From contig NZ_KB891814.1 of the NCBI RefSeq assembly GCF_000373565.1, positions 1-64,000 of the forward strand: a stretch of 64,000 nt of DNA, written 5' to 3'. Numbering within the stretch: position 1 is the first letter of the stretch; the number at the start of each line of letters is the position of its first letter. The position numbers and the translations under genes were made by a program. The DNA is from Streptomyces sp. HmicA12. GTDB lineage: Bacteria; Actinomycetota; Actinomycetes; Streptomycetales; Streptomycetaceae. The notes beneath the pieces were generated by a model that saw nothing but the letters and a program-made list of their open reading frames with translations, was not told where the DNA came from and ran no database searches. Shown in pieces: positions 58,803 to 64,000 of the stretch.

Positions 58803-60167
58803 GTGACCTCCTCAGCCGACGCCCCGTCGACCCCGTCGAAGAGCCCGCGCCGCCCCGCGTGGGCCGGGCGGAACTACACACTGCTCGCCACGTCGGCGTT
58901 CATCACCGCCCTCGGGGCGAACGGGGCGCTGATCGCGTCCGCGTTCGCCGTCCTGGAGTCGGGCGGCGACGGCGGCGACGTGGGTCTGGTGGCCGCGGCC
59001 CGCACCCTGTTCCTGGTGATCTTCCTGCTGGTCGGCGGCGCCGTCGCCGACCGGCTGCCGCGCCACCACGTGATGGTCGCTGCCAACGCCCTGAACTTCT
59101 TCTCGCAGGGCGCCTTCGCGCTCCTCGTTCTCATGGGCGACCCGCAGCTGTGGCAGATGATGGTGCTCAGCGCGCTCGGCGGCATGGGGCAGGCGTTCTT
59201 CAGCCCGGCGGCCGAGGGCATGCTGATGGCGTCGGTCACCGGTGAACAGGCGAGCCGCGCGTTCGCGCTGTTCCGGATGGCGATGTCGGGCGCCGCGGTG
59301 GCCGGTGCCGCGCTCGGCGGTGCGCTGGTGGCCGCGTTCGGTCCCGGCTGGGTGCTCGCGGTGGACGCGGCTGCGTTCGCGGTGGCCGGCGCGCTGCGCT
59401 GCTTCCTCGACGTGAGCCACATCGCGCCGCGGGAACCGGGCGGCGGGCTGCTCTCCGACATGCGCGACGGCTGGCGGGAGTTCGTCTCGCGGCCCTGGCT
59501 GTGGGGCATCGTCGCCCAGTTCTCGGTGGTGGTCGCCGTGGTCGGCGCCGCCGAGGCGGTGTTCGGGCCGCTGGTGGCGCGCGACGAGCTCGGCGGGGCC
59601 GGGCCGTGGGGGTTCGCGCTGGGCGCGTTCGGCGTCGGCACGATCCTCGGCGGGCTGCTGATGATGCGCTGGAAGCCGAAGCGCCTGCTGTTCGCGGCGA
59701 CGCTCTCGGTGTTCTCCCTCGCCCTGCCGTCGGCGGCGCTCGCCGTCCCGGTGCCGCTGCCCGCGCTGGTGGCGGTGATGTTCGTCAGCGGCGTCACCAT
59801 CGAGATCTTCGGCGTGTCCTGGATCACCGCACTGCACCAGGAGATCCCGGAGGAGAAGCTGTCCCGGGTCTCCGCCTACGACTGGTTCGGCTCGGTGGCG
59901 ATGGTGCCGATCGCGACGGCGCTCGCGGGTCCGGCGGAGTCGGCGTTCGGACGGTCCGCGTCACTGTGGGGCTGCGCGGCGCTGGTCGTCGTGGCGACGA
60001 CGGCGGTGCTCTTCGTCCCGGACGTACGCCGTCTACGACGCCGCGAGTCCACCCCGATCACGGGCGACCCGGCCGCGGGCCGCGCGGACGTGGTCGGCGT
60101 GGTCGACTCGGTGATGGGCGCCGAGATCGGAGCGGCCGCGACCCGGGACGCCACACCGCCGCGCTGA
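58803..60167 (+). CDS. MFS transporter
   Basis: A 454-residue, 12-helix major facilitator. Visible: NYTLLATSAFITALGANGAL, the loop motif GGAVADRLPRHHVMVAANAL, the middle FFSPAAEGMLMASVTGEQAS, and a hydrophilic tail of about 45 residues. Substrate unknown; drug efflux is the default guess for this MFS_3-like branch. GTG at 58803 is taken as start (MTSSADAPSTPSK); an ATG at 58764 is possible. The 222 bases after the stop hold no gene or clear signal. Confidence 0.87.
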   Translation: MTSSADAPSTPSKSPRRPAWAGRNYTLLATSAFITALGANGALIASAFAVLESGGDGGDVGLVAAARTLFLVIFLLVGGAVADRLPRHHVMVAANALNFFSQGAFALLVLMGDPQLWQMMVLSALGGMGQAFFSPAAEGMLMASVTGEQASRAFALFRMAMSGAAVAGAALGGALVAAFGPGWVLAVDAAAFAVAGALRCFLDVSHIAPREPGGGLLSDMRDGWREFVSRPWLWGIVAQFSVVVAVVGAAEAVFGPLVARDELGGAGPWGFALGAFGVGTILGGLLMMRWKPKRLLFAATLSVFSLALPSAALAVPVPLPALVAVMFVSGVTIEIFGVSWITALHQEIPEEKLSRVSAYDWFGSVAMVPIATALAGPAESAFGRSASLWGCAALVVVATTAVLFVPDVRRLRRRESTPITGDPAAGRADVVGVVDSVMGAEIGAAATRDATPPR

Positions 60168-60389
60168 GGACGTCTCGCGCCCGACCTTGACGCCGGGCAT
60201 GTCGCGCAGGTGATCGCGGCGTTCGCCCTTCACCTCCGGGCGGGGCCGACACCCCGGCCGTGCGCCGGACACCGGGCCTAATGCCACTCCCCGGCCGAAA
60301 CACCGGGCACGGCCACCGGTCGCCCGAGCGCCGGCTTCCCCAAGACCAGACCGGACGCCTGGCCCAGGACGGATTCCATGGCCCGCCCG

Positions 60390-61181
60390 CTAGAACCCGG
60401 CCGCCCGCCGCCCGAGCACCGGCTCGGCCACGAGCCGGGCGGTGGCGCACAGCGTCTGGCCATGGCGGTCGAAGAGGTCGTCGCGCGAGTCGAAGTGCCC
60501 CAGATCCGTGAGCACGTAGGCCGAGAGGTCGCACGCACCGGCCGAGGCCGAGCAGGGCGCGGCTCCGTCCCAGTCGACGGCGGTCCTGGACAGCGCCTCG
60601 AAGAGCGTTTCCGGCCCGGCGTTCGTGAAGCCGCCACCGACGTGGCCCGCCGAGGTGCCTGCCTCCGCGAACAGTTCAGACACGGGCAGCCAGCGCGCGG
60701 CGGCACGGCCGTCCTCCGGCAGACCGTCGACGCGGAACTCCGGCCAGGCCAGGACGACGTGGCGCGGGACGAGTCGACGCAGTCGAGGGAAGCGCGGGTA
60801 CCAGAAGGAGCCGTCCACCACGAGGCCACGCACTCGGGTGGGCACGCCCCACACGCGCGCGACAGCTTCCAGGACGGCCATCCGCTGACTGCAGGAGCCC
60901 CGGCCGCGCCGCAGGATCGCGGACACCGGCCGGATCTCCTCGACCGAGTACACGGGCCGCACCTCCGCGCAGATCCACCGGTGCGCCCGGCGCAGATCAG
61001 CCACCGTGTCCGCGCCGCGCTCCCCGTCCTGGCCCGCCCTGCCGATGTTCCGCACGGCGGCGCGCACGGGTGAATGGTGCAGGTCGAGAATCCGCGTCGG
61101 CGCCGTGCCCCCGAGCGCCTCGGACTCGTCGGGCCCCGCCCGGCGCACTCTTCCCCGCGGCATCAACAGCGCGCTCACCAT
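60390..61181 (-). CDS. Transglutaminase-like cysteine-peptidase-fold protein
   Basis: A protein of about 263 residues with a transglutaminase-like core: AHRWICAEVRPVYSVEEIRP, the catalytic Cys in GRGSCSQRMAVLEAVARVWG, then VPTRVRGLVVDGSFWYPRFP and HVVLAWPEFRVDG with the His. No signal peptide. Substrate unknown; related domains act in peptide or secondary metabolism and as stand-alone proteases. The frame opens at a TTG at 61241 that lies inside a palindrome, so I prefer the ATG at 61181; neither start has a strong ribosome site. Confidence 0.72.
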   Translation of the reverse strand: MVSALLMPRGRVRRAGPDESEALGGTAPTRILDLHHSPVRAAVRNIGRAGQDGERGADTVADLRRAHRWICAEVRPVYSVEEIRPVSAILRRGRGSCSQRMAVLEAVARVWGVPTRVRGLVVDGSFWYPRFPRLRRLVPRHVVLAWPEFRVDGLPEDGRAAARWLPVSELFAEAGTSAGHVGGGFTNAGPETLFEALSRTAVDWDGAAPCSASAGACDLSAYVLTDLGHFDSRDDLFDRHGQTLCATARLVAEPVLGRRAAGF

Positions 61182-61227
61182 GGCCTGCCCCCGTCCCGTT
61201 CGCCGGGCAGCCAGCCTCCCAGATTTT

Positions 61228-61241
61228 TTGAACACGTTCAA
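61228..61241. promoter_or_regulatory. Palindrome upstream of the transglutaminase-like gene
   Basis: TTGAAC-AC-GTTCAA, a 14-base palindrome with 6-base arms, preceded by a T-run on the plus strand. It lies in the 90 bases between the spermidine-synthase-like gene and the ATG at 61181. A likely operator; the regulator is not evident. Confidence 0.4.
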
Positions 61242-61271
61242 GCAGGGGCGGCCTCGGACCCTGCCCCGACC

Positions 61272-62132
61272 TCACCCCACGCTGAACGATCCCCCCGGCG
61301 GCACCGGCGACGGCACCGCGTCCGCGTCGGTCACCGGTCGGGCGTCGCCCACGAAACGGCGTAGCGCCGCACCGTGTTCGACCCGGGCGGGGAACGCGTC
61401 GCGTGCGGTGCGGTGGGCCAGTTCGACCACGTCGAAGTCGGTCCGGGACGCGACGAGCACGGCGTTGCCGAACCGCCGTCCGCGCAGCACCGCGGGCTCG
61501 GCGACCAGGGCGACATGGGCGAACACCGCGGAGAACGTGGCCAGTTGGGAGCGCAGGAAGGCGAAGGGCGCGCTGTCCGCGAGGTTCGCCGCGTAGGTGC
61601 CGCCGGGGCGCAGGACCCGGTCCGCCTCGCGCGCGTACGCCTCGGTCGTCAGGTGGGCGGGCACCCGGGAGCCGCCGAAGACGTCGGCGACGAGCACGTC
61701 CGCGCTGTCCGTCGGAGCCGCCTCCAGCCAGGCGCGGGCGTCCCCGCCGTGCACGTCGATGCCCGCGCCGTCGTCCGGCAGCGGCAGATGCTCGGCGACG
61801 AGGGCGCGCAGCCCCCGGTCGGCCTCGACGACGTCCTGCCGGGAGCCGGGCCGGGTCGCGGCGACGTACCGGGGCAGGGTCAGGGCACCGCCGCCGAGAT
61901 GCAGCACGTCCAGCGGCCGCCCCTCCTCGCCGGCGCAGTCGAGTACGTGGCCGAGGCGCCGCGCGTACTCGAACTCCAGGTACGCGGGGTCGTCGAGGTC
62001 GACGTACGACTGCGGCGCCCCGTCCACCGTGAGCAGCCAGGCCCGGCGCCGGTCCACGTCGGGCAGCAGCTTGGCCGTGCCGTGGTCGACGGCGCGGGTG
62101 ACGGGTATCGGCTCGGGGTCGGGTGCGTTCAC
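61272..62132 (-). CDS. Spermidine-synthase-like methyltransferase-fold protein
   Basis: A 286-residue protein with the polyamine-synthase/Rossmann fold: LLTVDGAPQSYVDLDDPAYL, LDVLHLGGGALTLPRYVAAT, VVEADRGLRALV, GGDARAWLEAAP and VLVADVFGGSRVPAHLTTEA. The SpeE catalytic site is not clearly conserved, so the reaction is uncertain; such proteins are common and orphan in actinobacteria. GTG start at 62132 follows an out-of-frame ATG. Lies 52 bases after the patatin gene on the same strand. Confidence 0.87.
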   Translation of the reverse strand: MNAPDPEPIPVTRAVDHGTAKLLPDVDRRRAWLLTVDGAPQSYVDLDDPAYLEFEYARRLGHVLDCAGEEGRPLDVLHLGGGALTLPRYVAATRPGSRQDVVEADRGLRALVAEHLPLPDDGAGIDVHGGDARAWLEAAPTDSADVLVADVFGGSRVPAHLTTEAYAREADRVLRPGGTYAANLADSAPFAFLRSQLATFSAVFAHVALVAEPAVLRGRRFGNAVLVASRTDFDVVELAHRTARDAFPARVEHGAALRRFVGDARPVTDADAVPSPVPPGGSFSVG

Positions 62133-62184
62133 ACGCCCATTGTGCCGGGGGCCCGCCGGGCCGCGCCCCTGCCCACCCGCGCTC

Positions 62185-63060
62185 CTAGGTCTCGAGGCCC
62201 GGTCCGGCCGACGACGGTCCGCCGCTCCACGTCCGGGCGACCTCCGCATGGTGCCCCGCGGCCTGTTCGCGGCCCGCGCGGGCCGCCGGTGCGCGGCGGG
62301 ACGGGTCGAGGGCGTTGCGGCCGAAGGCGGCGCGGGCCGCGCGGTCCGGGGTGATGAGGGTGACGTGGGCGCCCGCGTCGGCGAGCCGGGCGGCCTGGGT
62401 GCGGGCCGCGTGCAGGACGCCGCCGCCCGCGGCGATGGGCGCGATGACGACGACCCGGTCGTGCCCCTCGGCGAGCTGGGCGTTGGCCGGGGAGCGGGTG
62501 CCGCCGTCGATCCAGCGGTCGCCGTCGATCGTCACCGGGGGCCACACGCCCGGCACGGCGCAGCTCGCCGCGACGGCGTCCACCAGGCCGACCCCGCAGG
62601 CCGCGTCGAAGACCCGGAACGCACCGGTGTCCGCCCGCACGGCGGTGACGAGGAGGCGACGCCCGGGCCAGTCGTGCGAGAGCAGCCGGCCCGCGATCAC
62701 CGCGCGGCGCTCCGCCTCGCCGGGCGTGCGGGCCGCCAGGGCCATCCGCCCGAGCTTGCGCCCGTACGACTCGATGCTCCGGGAGGAGAGCGCCGCGCGG
62801 GCGTACCGGAACATCGCCGTGGAACCGAGGTGGCCCGTCATCTCCCCTGCGGAGGATGCGAGTTGACGCTCGTACAGGGTCGCAGGCGTCAGCTTTCCCG
62901 AGGTGAGCTGGGCGCCGACGACCGCGCCCGCCGAGGTGCCGACGACGGTGTCGGCGTCCCACAGGTCGGTGCCCGCCTCGGCGAGCCCGTACAGCACGCC
63001 GGACATCCAGCCGATGCCGGCGAGCCCGCCGCCCCCGAGTACGAGTGCCCTGCCCGCCAC
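62185..63060 (-). CDS. Patatin-like phospholipase
   Basis: A 291-residue serine hydrolase with a Ser-Asp dyad. The oxyanion glycines are LGGGGLAGIGWMSGVL, the nucleophile is Ser43 in GTSAG, and the Asp is in RWIDGGTRSPANA. No signal peptide or membrane segment; cytosolic or injected roles are both known for bacterial patatins. GTG at 63060. The C-terminal 40 residues are Ala/Arg-rich and variable. It lies 96 bases downstream of the EF-Tu gene, past its terminator. Confidence 0.92.
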   Translation of the reverse strand: MAGRALVLGGGGLAGIGWMSGVLYGLAEAGTDLWDADTVVGTSAGAVVGAQLTSGKLTPATLYERQLASSAGEMTGHLGSTAMFRYARAALSSRSIESYGRKLGRMALAARTPGEAERRAVIAGRLLSHDWPGRRLLVTAVRADTGAFRVFDAACGVGLVDAVAASCAVPGVWPPVTIDGDRWIDGGTRSPANAQLAEGHDRVVVIAPIAAGGGVLHAARTQAARLADAGAHVTLITPDRAARAAFGRNALDPSRRAPAARAGREQAAGHHAEVARTWSGGPSSAGPGLET

Positions 63061-63120
63061 CGCGACCTCCGCCGGTCCGTTCCCGCCCCGTTGTCAGCGG
63101 TCAGTGTGACGTACGGGAGC

Positions 63121-63148
63121 GGGCCCGGGACATGGAGGTCCCGGGCCC
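63121..63148 (-). terminator. Terminator after the EF-Tu gene
   Basis: A perfect 11-bp stem GGGCCCGGGAC / GTCCCGGGCCC with an ATGGAG loop, 8 bases past the stop at 63157. Confidence 0.85.
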
Positions 63149-63156
63149 GACCCGCC

Positions 63157-64000
63157 TCACTCGACGGAGGTCACCGTGCCCGCGCCGACGGTCCGCCCGC
63201 CCTCGCGGATCGCGAAGCCGAGCCCCGACTCCAGCGGCACGTCACGCCCCAGCTCGACCGTCATGGTGACGGTGTCGCCGGGCCGCGCGACGGCCGTCTC
63301 ACCGAGGTCGACGTCGCCGACGACGTCCGCGGTGCGCAGGTAGAACTGCGGCCGGTAGCCGGTCGCGACGGGCGTCGACCGGCCGCCCTCCTTCGCCGAC
63401 AGGACGTAGACCTGCGCGGTGAAGCGCCGCGCGGGCCGCACGCTGCCGGGCTCGGCCACGACGTGCCCGCGCCGGACCGCGTCACGGGCGACGCCACGGA
63501 GCAGCAGCGCGACGTTGTCGCCGGCCTGCGCCTCGTCCATCGGCTTGCCGAAGGTCTCGACGCCGGTGACGACGGTCTCCACGTCCTCGGCCGTGCCGTA
63601 GACCCGCACCCGGTCACCGACGCGCACGCGCCCGCGCTCGACCGCGCCGGTCACGACGGTCCCCCGCCCGCTGATGGTCATGACGTTCTCGACCGACAGC
63701 AGGAACGACGCGTCCACGTACCGCTCCGGCATCGGCACGTACGTGTCCACCGCGTCGAGCAGCGCCTCGATGGACGCGGTCCACCGCGGGTCCCCGTCGA
63801 GCGCCCGCAGACCGGAGACCCGGACCACCGGGACGGAGTCGCCCCCGTACCCGTGCGCGGACAACAGGTCGCGCACCTCCAGCTCGACGAGGTCGGTGAG
63901 CTCCTCGTCACCGGCGTCCGCCTTGTTGATGGCCACGACGATGTGGTCGACGCCGACCTGCCGGGCGAGCAGCACGTGCTCCGCCGTCTGCGGCATGATC
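63157..64000 (-). CDS. tuf3: Second, divergent elongation factor Tu (tuf3-like), 3' part
   Basis: The C-terminal 281 residues of an EF-Tu; the N terminus and GTP P-loop lie beyond the window edge. The G4 motif INKAD, domain II ([20 protein letters not shown]) and domain III ([35 protein letters not shown]) are present. It differs clearly from housekeeping EF-Tu: [20 protein letters not shown] replaces the usual [20 protein letters not shown]. This pattern is like the extra tuf3 of Streptomyces, made under stringent conditions and often kirromycin-resistant (family knowledge, from memory). Confidence 0.88.
   Translation of the reverse strand, partial: [280 protein letters not shown]

Noticed and set aside
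60168..60389. A small minus-strand frame containing VKGERRDHLRDMPGVKVGRE
   Set aside because: Not recognised, no start with a ribosome site, and the surrounding codons do not look coding.

Overview
The window is typical Streptomyces chromosome: very high GC, strong third-position G/C bias, frequent GTG starts (plus TTG and perhaps CTG), 4-base start/stop overlaps, and almost no TTA codons. The single in-frame TTA I noticed is in the MocR-type regulator at 13430. The gene content (purB at one end, a divergent second EF-Tu at the other, many secreted sugar-active enzymes, LacI/GntR/ROK/ECF/MocR regulators) also fits a Streptomyces chromosome. From memory, not checked, purB and the tuf3-type EF-Tu gene lie in the same chromosomal region in S. 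coelicolor. I saw no tRNA, rRNA, CRISPR array, insertion sequence, integrase or prophage.

Layout. 1-7.4 kb: lipoprotein fragment, purB-mug, a DUF574 methyltransferase, and an ABC-2 exporter pair divergent from a histidine kinase/response regulator pair. 7.5-10.4 kb: a ROK regulator and a GntR/UTRA regulator converge on a tandem array of two alternating ~80-bp units; the GntR gene has a DasR-box-like palindrome over its -35. 10.5-23.3 kb: single genes (ECF41 sigma factor, hydrolase, two DMT/MocR-type units, PhoD with a PHO box, an ACT-GNAT fusion, a PLP lyase and two Lrp regulators, DUF885 peptidase, rhodanese). 23.4-27.7 kb: sbcDC. 27.8-32.9 kb: three secreted proteins in a row (GH18 chitinase, beta-helix protein, ThuA-like protein), each with a ricin-type lectin domain, behind one promoter with a chitin-type operator inside it.

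33-35.2 kb: ssuE-ssuD sulfonate desulfonation genes behind a 28-residue leader peptide of the actinobacterial sulfur-operon type. 35.2-39.4 kb: IMPACT protein, APC permease, CoA-binding protein, dehydrogenase. 39.4-39.7 kb: a deletion scar holding the 3' ends of two divergent genes, one a FecCD-like permease. 39.7-48.4 kb: a galactan-use locus, in transcription order two ABC permeases, a sugar-binding lipoprotein, GH42 beta-galactosidase and GH30 endo-galactanase, controlled by a divergent LacI protein through two 16-bp operators. 48.4-64 kb: YbaK, an XRE-cupin regulator with its DMT transporter, SUKH protein, MFS exporters, argO/argP, a secreted NlpC/P60 hydrolase, two left-handed-beta-helix proteins, DedA, PaaI thioesterase, transglutaminase-like protein, spermidine-synthase-like protein, patatin, and the 3' part of a second EF-Tu.

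How it works together. The window is mostly scavenging and environmental response: chitin-associated and plant galactan sugars, organic phosphate, sulfonates and peptides. Several units carry readable local control: paired LacI operators, dre-like boxes, a PHO box, a Cys leader peptide, and strong hairpin terminators. A palindromic repeat family with the core GTTCCCCGCGCCCCT occurs at three intergenic places and is also embedded in the 8.8-9.5 kb array.
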